In this document: positions 4,161 through 10,766 of the stretch, in pieces
How positions within the stretch are numbered: position 1 is the first letter of the stretch
How the letters are laid out: every line of letters begins with the position of its first letter
DNA from: a virus
IMG/VR virus record: IMGVR_UViG_3300035698_006629
Span: 1-23,389 of that record
Strand: one strand, 5' to 3'
Length of the DNA: 23,389 nt
Notes under the pieces: model-generated
Database searches by the model: none
Seen by the model: only the letters and a program-made list of their open reading frames with translations
What the model was told of the DNA's origin: nothing
Translations under genes and position numbers: made by a program

Positions 4161-6728
4161 CTAGTCAGGGGTTTCGTCGTCCCGTGTTACCCGTGTACGA
4201 ACCCGCTTAGGTTTACGGCCCCGTATACCCTTTGCAAGGGGGGCAGCAGTCTCGGTAGAGGCTTCGGGCGATGACGCAGGCCGCGCATTGGTTTCCGCCC
4301 AAGAGCGCATCGCGCTAAACTCCGCTTCGCGGGTACGTGACATAGGTTTTAGATACCCCTTGGCTTCCTCTAGGTATTCGAAAGAGAGTCCCGGCTTGCC
4401 GCCCAAAGAGATTACGACGGCGTCCTCTATCATGGCTTCGATTTCCGCACCAACGAAACCCTCTGTAATACGCTTGGCTCCGGCCATGTCCTCTTTACTA
4501 AGCTGTTGTTTACGTTTTCTGGCATGAATTTCCACAATCTGCCCACGTTCGTCCCAGTTGGGCAGGGTAACGGACCAAATTTCATCGATACGCCCTTTGC
4601 GTAGTAACTCAGGTGGAAGACCTGTTACGCGGTTGGCCGTCATGATAAGAAACACGGGCCGGGAAGTTTGATTGCGTTCTTGCATCCACGTAAGGAATGT
4701 GCCGAATACTCGCTGAGTAGTACCGTGCCCGCCGTCTGACCCGCCGCCGTCGCCGCCCATACCCGCAAAGCCCTTGTCGATTTCGTCAAGCATGAGTACG
4801 CAAGGTGCCATAGCATCAATAAGACCTAGTACAGACCGCATAGACTGTTCCGATTGCCCGACATAGGCCCCGAATACACGACCTACGTCAAAGCGAATAA
4901 CTGGCAGGTTTAGAATGGAACCCGCAGCTTTGGCTACAAGAGATTTACCCGTATTGTGTGCAATGAACGTGTTCTCGCATACAAAGTTTGCGCAAGGTGA
5001 TGCGAGTTGCAAATCGTAGGTCCGTGCTACACGTCCGTTACCTACCGCTGTTACCGTCAGTTCGCGGGTATATTCGACATTGAGGTTTTCCATGTGCTGC
5101 GCACGGTGCGTTTCAAGATGCGCCGACTTTGTAAGAACCTCAAGATTTCCGATGTTATCGTTAAGCGTGTCTTCGTCCAAGTGATGAACGTCAAAGGCTG
5201 TAGATAAGACAGAACGGAACGGATGGTCAGGCGTGTTTTTAAGGTGGAACAAATATTCATCGTAAGTGAGTCCGTTCATACGCGCTTCTATTATAAGGCG
5301 GGCACGTTGCTGTCTTTTGTAGGTATAATCCCCCACATCGTCGTAAACGGTCTTACTCCAACCGCCATCGTAATATTTCAAACCTTCGATAACCACGCGC
5401 GGGCGGTTGATGCTTCGCCCTCCTTGGGATTGTGGTTTCATGGAACCACGGGAAAGAATAGTATCCCCCGTTTTTATATTCTTGGCTTGGGTGAAAGTGC
5501 CGTCGGCCATAAGGACGCTATCCTCGGCAGTAATACCGAGTTCCACGCCGTTGCTGACCGTAATGTCGATAACTTTCTTTTTGCCCGTAGCGTAGGCTCC
5601 GAGAACTTCATTGTAGAAAATAGCCCCGCTTTCGGCATCCCACGACTGAACGTAGGTAGGTTTTGTGGTATCCCACCCTTTGCTTCGCGCAACGGGATCG
5701 CCGTTGAATTTGGCAACAAAATCTTCGATGAGAATTTGCCGTGCAGAGTTTCGTTTTCCGCGCCGATAATGCAGGACCGTACCTGCGGCTTTGCATCCCG
5801 GAGGTCCTACGACTAAAGCACCACGGGAAGGCGTAACGCCTTGCGCTCTGGCTTCGTCCGTATAAGTAAGCTTGCGTTGGTGCATCCATGCTTTGAATAG
5901 ATCAAGCCCGCCGATTTCGTCCTCCGGTATTTGGGGCTGTAGTTCCAGTACGTTTGTCTTGCGTAGAAGTTGCGTTTTGTAATCCCGCAAACTGTTGAGA
6001 ATGTTGGGTACCCCAAAACCTTCGAGACCTTCGTTTTTTGCCCCGTATTCTGTGATCGCAAGAGCGCAAGCGGTTTCGAAAGAGTTTGCCGTCATGCCCT
6101 GTCCATTGGATAGGATAGAGGACCGCTGTTCATCGGTAAGCTTTGGCTTATCGTCATCGTCCAAGCTATCGAGAATATCGTCAAGAGACGTGCTGAGTTC
6201 ATTGCGACTAGGGTAGCCGAATTCGATAACGTGAGTTAGCGGCGCGATACTCTCCGGCAGTTCCGCAGTTTCGGGAACGATAAGGAATAGCCGTTGCTCG
6301 TTACTCAGTGATCGCTGTGCTTGTTTCCGTATACTGGTTTGTGTTTGCATTTCCCCGAATGAAAAGTAGAGGTCGAGCATTACGAAAAAACCCTTGTCGG
6401 GTAACTGCCCGCTGCTGAGTTGTTCGAATGCCTTACCAATAGCTGCCGATCCTTTGTCCGCATTTTGAGGCACAAGCGGGTCGAACGCTTCGGCGTGGGT
6501 ATCTTCGGGATCGATACGTTGAAATGTTTGCCATCCCTCCGCTGCGGTGTGCAGGCGGAAATCGATAGTCCCGGCCATGGCAAGGGCGTACACTTCGTCA
6601 ACGACCCGATAGACTTCGGTTATGGGGCAACGAATAGCTATGACGCCAATACTGGCATCTGTGGCTATCGTTAGTTCCTGCGCAAGCTTATCGCTGGCAG
6701 TTATTTCGGGTGAGTTAGTCATAGGCAT
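4161..6728 (-). CDS. Ycf46-like AAA+ ATPase interrupted by an intein
   Basis: The 855-residue frame has an N-terminal non-ATPase domain (about 1-260). Its pattern (GFFVMLDLYFSFGE, residues 113-126; RLFLIVPETAELPESI, residues 146-161) matches the Ycf46 family. The AAA+ core follows. The Walker A motif GPPG/TGKS is split: GPPG is residues 308-311 and TGKS residues 593-596, with the intein between. Walker B is VLMLDEIDK (644-652), sensor-1 is in IMTANR (Asn699), and LRKGRIDEIW (709-718) carries the likely arginine finger. The mature host protein would be about 574 aa, which suits the family. The C-terminus is basic (GRKPKRVRTRVTR). CGGAG precedes the ATG at 6728, although the spacing would also allow the second ATG at 6722. 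A good promoter lies just upstream. Without splicing the P-loop is destroyed, so activity should depend on it. The substrate is unknown. Confidence 0.85.
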   Translation of the reverse strand: MPMTNSPEITASDKLAQELTIATDASIGVIAIRCPITEVYRVVDEVYALAMAGTIDFRLHTAAEGWQTFQRIDPEDTHAEAFDPLVPQNADKGSAAIGKAFEQLSSGQLPDKGFFVMLDLYFSFGEMQTQTSIRKQAQRSLSNEQRLFLIVPETAELPESIAPLTHVIEFGYPSRNELSTSLDDILDSLDDDDKPKLTDEQRSSILSNGQGMTANSFETACALAITEYGAKNEGLEGFGVPNILNSLRDYKTQLLRKTNVLELQPQIPEDEIGGLDLFKAWMHQRKLTYTDEARAQGVTPSRGALVVGPPGCKAAGTVLHYRRGKRNSARQILIEDFVAKFNGDPVARSKGWDTTKPTYVQSWDAESGAIFYNEVLGAYATGKKKVIDITVSNGVELGITAEDSVLMADGTFTQAKNIKTGDTILSRGSMKPQSQGGRSINRPRVVIEGLKYYDGGWSKTVYDDVGDYTYKRQQRARLIIEARMNGLTYDEYLFHLKNTPDHPFRSVLSTAFDVHHLDEDTLNDNIGNLEVLTKSAHLETHRAQHMENLNVEYTRELTVTAVGNGRVARTYDLQLASPCANFVCENTFIAHNTGKSLVAKAAGSILNLPVIRFDVGRVFGAYVGQSEQSMRSVLGLIDAMAPCVLMLDEIDKGFAGMGGDGGGSDGGHGTTQRVFGTFLTWMQERNQTSRPVFLIMTANRVTGLPPELLRKGRIDEIWSVTLPNWDERGQIVEIHARKRKQQLSKEDMAGAKRITEGFVGAEIEAMIEDAVVISLGGKPGLSFEYLEEAKGYLKPMSRTREAEFSAMRSWAETNARPASSPEASTETAAPLAKGIRGRKPKRVRTRVTRDDETPD
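4953..5795 (-). other. Intein with HNH endonuclease domain, 281 residues
   Basis: The intein runs from Cys312 to Asn592 of the host frame. The N-terminal block begins CKAAGTVLHYRRG. A block-B-like segment (TAEDSVLMADGTF, from residue 400) is followed by NIKTGDTI. Block F/G ends YDLQLASPCANFVCENTFIAHN in two overlapping stretches, with penultimate His591 and terminal Asn592; the +1 extein residue is Thr593. Between the splicing blocks, DVHHLDEDTLNDNIGNLEVL (513-532) and a later His537 form an HNH nuclease motif, the usual homing endonuclease of such elements. The block-B Thr-x-x-His is here Thr-Ala-Glu-Asp, so the conserved His is missing. Insertion in the most conserved ATP-binding loop is a classic homing site. 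Confidence 0.9.
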
Positions 6729-6753
6729 ATTGCTCCGATTGTTAGGTTTGCTT

Positions 6754-6781
6754 ATTATAGCAAATAGAAATACATGCGCAA
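6754..6781 (-). promoter_or_regulatory. Promoter of the AAA+ gene (extended -10)
   Basis: On the minus strand, TTGCGC (6781-6776) lies 16 bp from a perfect TATAAT (6759-6754). TGC directly precedes the -10, giving the extended -10 form TGnTATAAT. Transcription would begin near 6747, about 20 nt before the ATG. Confidence 0.7.
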
Positions 6782-6819
6782 ACGAGAAAGCGCGGCACAG
6801 CTATTACACCGTACCGCGC
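6779..6819 (-). terminator. Hairpin followed by a U-rich stretch (candidate terminator)
   Basis: On the minus strand the arm 6819-6811 (GCGCGGTAC) pairs over nine positions (one G-U) with 6798-6790 (GTGCCGCGC), around a 12-nt loop. It is followed by TTTCTCGTTT. The stem is strong and GC-rich; the U-tract is interrupted. It lies directly upstream of the AAA+ promoter and could end a short transcript from the promoter at 6874-6902, or insulate the AAA+ gene. Confidence 0.55.
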
Positions 6820-6867
6820 CCCCTGACGACACAGAAGAATATAAAATAGCCTCTGGCGTCACACACC
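6785..6867 (-). ncRNA. Possible small RNA of about 80 nt
   Basis: A promoter-like sequence (6874-6902) points into a stretch with no credible open frame that ends about 80 nt later in the hairpin and U-rich tail at 6779-6819. That is the layout of a short non-coding transcript. No known RNA family is recognised, and the ends are estimated from the promoter and hairpin only. The alternative is a leader with an attenuator for the AAA+ gene. The upstream part of the same gap (6903-7060) also has no gene; it holds GC-rich inverted repeats (GGTGC with GCACC near 6970-6990) and a weak TTGCAT/TATAAA pair near 7011-7039. Confidence 0.35.
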
Positions 6868-6873
6868 TAGGGT

Positions 6874-6902
6874 AATGTATGACCTAACGCATTCTTTGTC
6901 AA
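6874..6902 (-). promoter_or_regulatory. Candidate promoter with perfect -35
   Basis: On the minus strand, TTGACA (6902-6897) and TACATT (6879-6874) are separated by 17 bp. The -35 is consensus; the -10 matches at four of six positions. Predicted start is near 6867. Confidence 0.55.
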
Positions 6903-7060
6903 TGTATGGGATAATTTTGTGGCACCCGCCCTGTCGATAGTACGCAAAACTAATCGGAGCATCAAGGCAGGTGCCGTGTTGCGCACCCGGCAGGGTATGC
7001 GCTTGTGTTTTATATAGTAGCAAAGTCTGCGATGCAAGCTATATGTTGTATCCTTCCATA

Positions 7061-7086
7061 CAAAAGGGGCGACAACCGCCGCCCCT
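7061..7086 (-). terminator. Intrinsic terminator after the Ala-rich gene
   Basis: On the minus strand AGGGGCG (7086-7080) pairs perfectly with CGCCCCT (7071-7065) around an 8-nt loop and runs into TTTTG. It lies about 30 nt past the stop of the 266-aa gene, beyond a palindrome copy. Confidence 0.8.
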
Positions 7087-7089
7087 CGC

Positions 7090-7103
7090 TGCAATCGATT
7101 GCA
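7090..7103. repeat. 14-bp palindromic repeat, copy 5
   Basis: Perfect core with symmetry extending to 16 bp (CTGCAATCGATTGCAG). It sits between the stop codon at 7118 (14 nt away) and the terminator stem, so it is transcribed before termination. Confidence 0.95.
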
Positions 7104-7117
7104 GTAGTATATTCGGC

Positions 7118-7918
7118 TTACACGGTAACGTCGCCGTTCGTAAACTTCCAAGAGGGGTTATGCGTAGCGACCACAAATGGCCCAATAGCGGGGGCGTTCG
7201 CAGCGGTCAGTTGCGCAATCAAGGAAGCGATGTTGTTGCGCAGAGCGGTAAGCGCACTTTCGACAGAAACCTCAGTAAGAGAGTCCTCACCAGCCGCAGC
7301 AGCGGTGCCCGTGGCGGCAGCGTCAGGAAGTGCGTAATTCATGATGATTGCGCCGCCCGAGCCGTCTGCAATGGGCGCAAGGCCCTGTGCAACACTGATC
7401 CAATTTACCGCCCGTGCAAGTGTGGCCTGAATGTTGCGAGCCTGTACGATCTGCGCAATACCCGTGGCATCCTCTACGCCTTGGTCAGCCGCAGCCGAAC
7501 CAGTCAAGGCAACAGTGATAGCAGCGGCGGTATCGTTAGCGGTTGCAGCCGCGTCAATAGAGGCCGGAGCGAGCGAACCTGTAGCGATCAGGGCAATGAT
7601 TTCCGCCGCCTTGACGCCGATTTCTTCGTGAGCGTCCTCGATAAGACCGATCTGCGTATCAAAGGCTGTTTTAGGTGCCAGAAGCGCAACTCCATTCTGA
7701 GTTACGACGGTAGGGGTGACAACCGCTACAAGAGCATTGGCAGAAGCGGCGGTACCGCCTGTGCTATCGGTCAGGTCAGTAACGGAACCTGTGGAAACAC
7801 GGGCACGAGCATTTTCTTGAGCGAGCGCAGCGACAGCGAGGTTCAGGTCACGTGCGTTAGGGTTGGCTTGGGCTACCCCAAGTTCGATAATCTTTTTGAT
7901 CTGCGTTTGCTGGGCCAT
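7118..7918 (-). CDS. Ala/Thr-rich protein of unknown function, 266 aa, own transcription unit
   Basis: The ATG at 7918 has AGGAG at 6-nt spacing, one of the best ribosome binding sites here. The protein begins MAQQTQIKKIIELGVAQANP and is rich in Ala, Thr, Val and Ile, with few charged residues. Long stretches look helical and of low complexity (DAAATANDTAAAITVALTG; DAAATGTAAAAGEDS). The last 30 residues (PAIGPFVVATHNPSWKFTNG) look like a small beta cap. There is no signal peptide or obvious membrane helix. It is flanked by its own promoter (7985-8013) and intrinsic terminator (7061-7086), so it may be made in quantity independently of its neighbours. That would suit a structural or decoration protein, but I recognise no family. 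Confidence 0.8.
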   Translation of the reverse strand: MAQQTQIKKIIELGVAQANPNARDLNLAVAALAQENARARVSTGSVTDLTDSTGGTAASANALVAVVTPTVVTQNGVALLAPKTAFDTQIGLIEDAHEEIGVKAAEIIALIATGSLAPASIDAAATANDTAAAITVALTGSAAADQGVEDATGIAQIVQARNIQATLARAVNWISVAQGLAPIADGSGGAIIMNYALPDAAATGTAAAAGEDSLTEVSVESALTALRNNIASLIAQLTAANAPAIGPFVVATHNPSWKFTNGDVTV

Positions 7919-7984
7919 GTGTATCTCCTGTGTTGGCGTTCAGCTTCTCCGGTATCGGCTATTCCTTCTCCGGGCCACGTGCGT

Positions 7985-8013
7985 ACTTTACTGTCCAAGC
8001 ATCCCTTGGTCAA
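7985..8013 (-). promoter_or_regulatory. Promoter of the Ala-rich gene
   Basis: On the minus strand, TTGACC (8013-8008) and TAAAGT (7990-7985) are separated by exactly 17 bp, matching the sigma-70 consensus at five and four positions. The spacer holds a small inverted repeat (CCAAG/CTTGG). Between promoter and ATG are two copies of CCGGAGAAG, 23 nt apart, of unknown role. Confidence 0.6.
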
Positions 8014-8027
8014 GTAAACTTTACCTG

Positions 8028-8720
8028 TTACGGCGCTACGTAGTAAGCAAACAGTTCTTCGTATCCGGCGGGTACAGAATAATCGAAGGCCAAAGACTGC
8101 GCTCTAAAGATACTGTCGGACCCGTCATCGGACAAACACCAAGCTGCGTAGTAGTCAGAACCTATGCTTTGTACGGTCCAAGAGGGCGTACTGCCCGGTG
8201 TAGCGGCCCATGTCCCGTTCTTACCAAAGTATACGCCACCAGTGGAATGATCGTAAGCCAACATTACAACATCGCCGTTAGCTATAGTACCAGTCCCGCT
8301 GGCTCCCTTAAGCGAGCCGCCAGCGACTATATTTCCGTTAACAATAACACCTACCCCATTTGGATGGTGTAATGGGCCACTGAAACGGTTAAGAGAGTTA
8401 GAGCGGTTGGCTCCTAATGTCACGCCAAAGCATTCATTAGTGAATAAAGTAGTTACCTTAACTTCCCAGTACACTTTTTCCTGTAGTAGGATACTGGAAA
8501 GAGCATAGGCAGACGATGCACCGCCGCTACTAGTTACCCGGTTAAGTATTCCGCCCGGTTCAAAAGTATAACGACTGTTTATATAGTCGTCGTCAAGTAC
8601 AGAAGTTAAAACAGCGGGAGTGCCACCGCCTAGCCCCATACCAATAGGATTACGGCTAGATGCCAGACTGAAAACACCGGAAGAACCCGCTCCTACCGCT
8701 TTATTAAGTATCTTTACCAT
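8028..8720 (-). CDS. SPRY-domain virion protein, 230 aa
   Basis: The ATG has GGAG at 8-nt spacing. Residues about 80-205 form a SPRY (B30.2-like) beta-sandwich: KVYWEVKVT (82-90), CFGVTLG, a loop region, then NGDVVMLAYDHSTGGVYFGK (149-167 plus flank) with NGTW, and a final strand with YYAAWCLSDDG. The G-D-V-x-x-x-A-Y-D-x-x-T-G-x-x-x-x-G-K-N-G-x-W signature is diagnostic. The N-terminal 80 residues are Gly/Ser-rich and may attach the domain to the virion. SPRY domains bind peptides or proteins in eukaryotes; in phage particles they are presumed to contact receptors. It shares its fold and key motifs with the N-terminal half of the upstream 442-aa protein. Confidence 0.8.
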   Translation of the reverse strand: MVKILNKAVGAGSSGVFSLASSRNPIGMGLGGGTPAVLTSVLDDDYINSRYTFEPGGILNRVTSSGGASSAYALSSILLQEKVYWEVKVTTLFTNECFGVTLGANRSNSLNRFSGPLHHPNGVGVIVNGNIVAGGSLKGASGTGTIANGDVVMLAYDHSTGGVYFGKNGTWAATPGSTPSWTVQSIGSDYYAAWCLSDDGSDSIFRAQSLAFDYSVPAGYEELFAYYVAP

Positions 8721-8740
8721 CGTAGTTCTCCGTGCAAGGC

Positions 8741-8754
8741 TGCAATCGATTGCA
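8741..8754. repeat. 14-bp palindromic repeat, copy 6
   Basis: Perfect TGCAATCGATTGCA, 5 nt past the stop of the SPRY-LamG gene and 20 nt before the ATG of the next SPRY gene. Confidence 0.95.
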
Positions 8755-8759
8755 AGCGT

Positions 8760-10088
8760 TTAGTCTCTTGGTAGGGCGGCGATAGGCGGGGTGAATGTAG
8801 TATCTATCTGATAACGACCTGCCGCAGTTATACGAATATCGTCCATCCAGCATTCCGTAAATTCACCAAGCTGTATTACGTCCTGTATTCTATTTAGTGG
8901 GACGCCATACGCTTCGACGCTATCCTGCATAACGCCGTCCAAGAACAGGCGCATCGTTGACTCATAGCGACATAGCGCAAAGTGGTACCACGTACCAGTG
9001 GTCATAGCAGTGGTGCCGCGTAATAGTAGCTGGTCAGCCCCGTTCATATAGAACTCTAGGTAATGGGTGCCGCTCTGTTTGCCTATAGCCCAAGACCCTT
9101 TTATAGAGTTGTCGTAGTTTGAAATAAACCGATCCGCTCCACCTAGCGAATTCAGGCGTATCCATCCCTCTACGGTGAAGTCGCCTATAAGTGTGGATAT
9201 AAGCGAGCCATCAAATTCTGCGTAGTCGTCGTTGTCGTCGGGACCTGCATGTAGGGAAGTAGAACCCCATTTGAATTGCGCGTCGTCAACCTGCCCTGCA
9301 CCTACATAAGTTATAGCGATAGCGTGTTTTTCTTCGTCAACGTCGGTGGCTCCATCAGTACCTTCAAAACCTGCCAAGAATTCAACCTCGTCCCAATAAG
9401 GGTCGGTACCCGTACCGTCTGCGGCTGGGCTATCTGGTATATTTAGGTAGGCAGCTTCAAATGACTCATAACCCGCTGGTATAGAATGAGAGAACTCGCT
9501 TTCACGAATACGAAGCTTTACTATATCCTCGGGGCGAACGCCTACCCCCGCCCTGTCTACGGCTAACGCTACATAATAGTTGGCGGCTAGGCCCGTAGTG
9601 AATGCGGAAGGTGTGCCCGACGCTGGGTCATTGCCCCATACGCCATTCTTACCCATATATAAGCCGCCAGTCATGGTATCATAGGCAAACATTAGTACGT
9701 CCCCCGTACCGTAGGCTCCTGTCGATAGAGTACCATAACTGCTTCCGTTTCTTCCGTATATCCCTGTAGATAGGTAAGCGGCACCATCCGGCATTACAAA
9801 GAATGTGTTCTGGTCAAAGTTTGACCTGTAGGTGTCTCGAATAACCCCGACGGTAGCTAAGTGAGAGGCACTAAGCAGAGTTATTTCAACCTCAAAGTAC
9901 GCTTTATCCACGAGAGGGTATATGCTTGTCAGAAACCCTCTGGAAGTGTCAGCAACTACGGTAACTGTATCGTCTGATACAGCGTAATAGGTAACCTCCG
10001 TATAATCTTCATCCCAATAGAGGGGTATCACTTGGAAGCCGCCGCCCGCCGCTGCGGCCCCCCATAAAAGAGGAACACATAGGGTCAT
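8760..10088 (-). CDS. SPRY plus LamG-like (concanavalin A-fold) virion protein, 442 aa
   Basis: Residues about 60-205 are a SPRY domain (KAYFEVEIT, 62-70; GDVLMFAYDTMTGGLYMGK, 129-147, then NGVW; NYYVALAVD). Residues about 232-430 are a LamG/concanavalin-type jelly roll: VEFLAGFEGTDG, STSLHAG, FTVEGWIRLNS, GTWYHFALCRYESTMRLFLD and CWMDDIRITAAGRY, in the order expected for that fold. Such domains bind carbohydrate, so this is a good candidate for a receptor-binding or adhesive tail protein. The N-terminus (LCVPLLWGAAAAGGGFQ) is a Gly/Ala-rich segment like those that begin many fibre-associated proteins. The ATG overlaps the previous stop as ATGA, so the gene is coupled to the 117-aa protein. 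Confidence 0.8.
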   Translation of the reverse strand: MTLCVPLLWGAAAAGGGFQVIPLYWDEDYTEVTYYAVSDDTVTVVADTSRGFLTSIYPLVDKAYFEVEITLLSASHLATVGVIRDTYRSNFDQNTFFVMPDGAAYLSTGIYGRNGSSYGTLSTGAYGTGDVLMFAYDTMTGGLYMGKNGVWGNDPASGTPSAFTTGLAANYYVALAVDRAGVGVRPEDIVKLRIRESEFSHSIPAGYESFEAAYLNIPDSPAADGTGTDPYWDEVEFLAGFEGTDGATDVDEEKHAIAITYVGAGQVDDAQFKWGSTSLHAGPDDNDDYAEFDGSLISTLIGDFTVEGWIRLNSLGGADRFISNYDNSIKGSWAIGKQSGTHYLEFYMNGADQLLLRGTTAMTTGTWYHFALCRYESTMRLFLDGVMQDSVEAYGVPLNRIQDVIQLGEFTECWMDDIRITAAGRYQIDTTFTPPIAALPRD

Positions 10089-10438
10089 GCTTCGCTATCT
10101 CCCGATCCATAGTAGAGGTTACTACCACCGGGAATTATGGTAATCCACGAATACTGCGTCCGTGTTTTCTTCGCTGCGCCTGCAATTCTAAAGGTGCCCG
10201 TGCCGTTAACCGTCACCTGCCCTGAGTTGTCTTGTACAAGCGTAATTGGAGCAAGCCCTACTAGCCCCGTGTTTATAGTAAAATTCATAGTAGACGCACT
10301 ATTCATGCGAAATATACGGTGGTATCCGTCGAAGGTTAGATCAGCCTCCGTAAGAGTGTACGAAGCTGTTTTCTCTATCCACAACGGGGTGGCAAAGCGA
10401 GGTAACCCGTCCTGCCACCCAAGCTGGTTACTAGGCAT
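10085..10438 (-). CDS. Small virion-type protein, 117 aa
   Basis: The ATG has AAGGA at 7-nt spacing. The sequence shows repeated short strands: ATPLWIEKTASYTLTEADL, STMNFTINTGLVGLAPITLV, GQVTVNGTGTFRI and YSWITIIPGGSNLYYGSG. This 'x-x-x-Y-T-L-T-x-A-D' opening followed by beta strands ending in 'W-x-x-x-G' is seen in small domains of phage fibres and neck or decoration proteins (for example 'tasytltaaDagk'-type stalk segments). It is coupled to the SPRY-LamG gene by an ATGA overlap, which suggests that the two products are assembled together. Exact role unknown. Confidence 0.7.
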   Translation of the reverse strand: MPSNQLGWQDGLPRFATPLWIEKTASYTLTEADLTFDGYHRIFRMNSASTMNFTINTGLVGLAPITLVQDNSGQVTVNGTGTFRIAGAAKKTRTQYSWITIIPGGSNLYYGSGDSEA

Positions 10439-10448
10439 GTTTTATTCC

Positions 10449-10726
10449 TTACGCGGCTGGGTCATAAACGAATAGCTGTCCCTTACGACTGCCAAGCGCT
10501 CTAACATACAGATTTACGGTATCGTCATCCAGCCCGGTAAAGGTCATGGGGTCCATGCCGGGTAGTAGTACGCCAATCTCACCGTCTGCGGCAAGGTCGA
10601 AGTCGTCCACGGCAGGAAGACTATCAGCAAATACAAATCCAATGCGGGCGTTACCCGTATTCTGTAGGATAAGCTTTGCATCTGATCCCTGTCCGACAAG
10701 TTGCCATGCGTTAGTTGCTACATCCA
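10449..10726 (-). CDS. Small conserved-looking protein, 92 aa
   Basis: I start it at the ATG at 10726 (MDVATNAWQLVGQG) because AGAAGGA lies upstream at good spacing. The open frame reaches further, but into the palindrome region. The protein is all strands and turns, with ILQNTGNARIGFVFADSLP, an acidic middle (AVDDFDLAADGEIGVLLPG) and LYVRALGSRKGQLFVYDPAA at the end. It resembles the small beta-sandwich proteins placed near fibres in many phages, in which a '(L/V)Q-N-x-G' strand and a final 'x-x-G-x-L-x-V' strand are typical. I cannot name a family. It sits between the lysis cluster and the receptor-type genes. Confidence 0.75.
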
Positions 10727-10749
10727 TTTTTCTGTCCTTCTTTGTTGCT

Positions 10750-10763
10750 TGCAATCGATTGCA
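10750..10763. repeat. 14-bp palindromic repeat, copy 7
   Basis: Perfect, with symmetry to 16 bp (TTGCAATCGATTGCAA). It lies 3 nt past the holin stop and 23 nt before the next ATG. Confidence 0.95.
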
Positions 10764-10766
10764 AGG

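Noticed and set aside
5223-5816. Plus-strand open frame of 197 aa
   Set aside because: Antisense to the intein. The minus strand shows Walker motifs, splicing blocks and an HNH motif, while this frame shows nothing recognisable.
6971-8017. Long plus-strand open frame of 348 aa
   Set aside because: It lies antisense to the Ala-rich 266-aa gene, has a Cys/Arg/Ser-rich composition typical of antisense translation, and no ribosome binding site. The minus-strand gene has a promoter, ribosome binding site and terminator.
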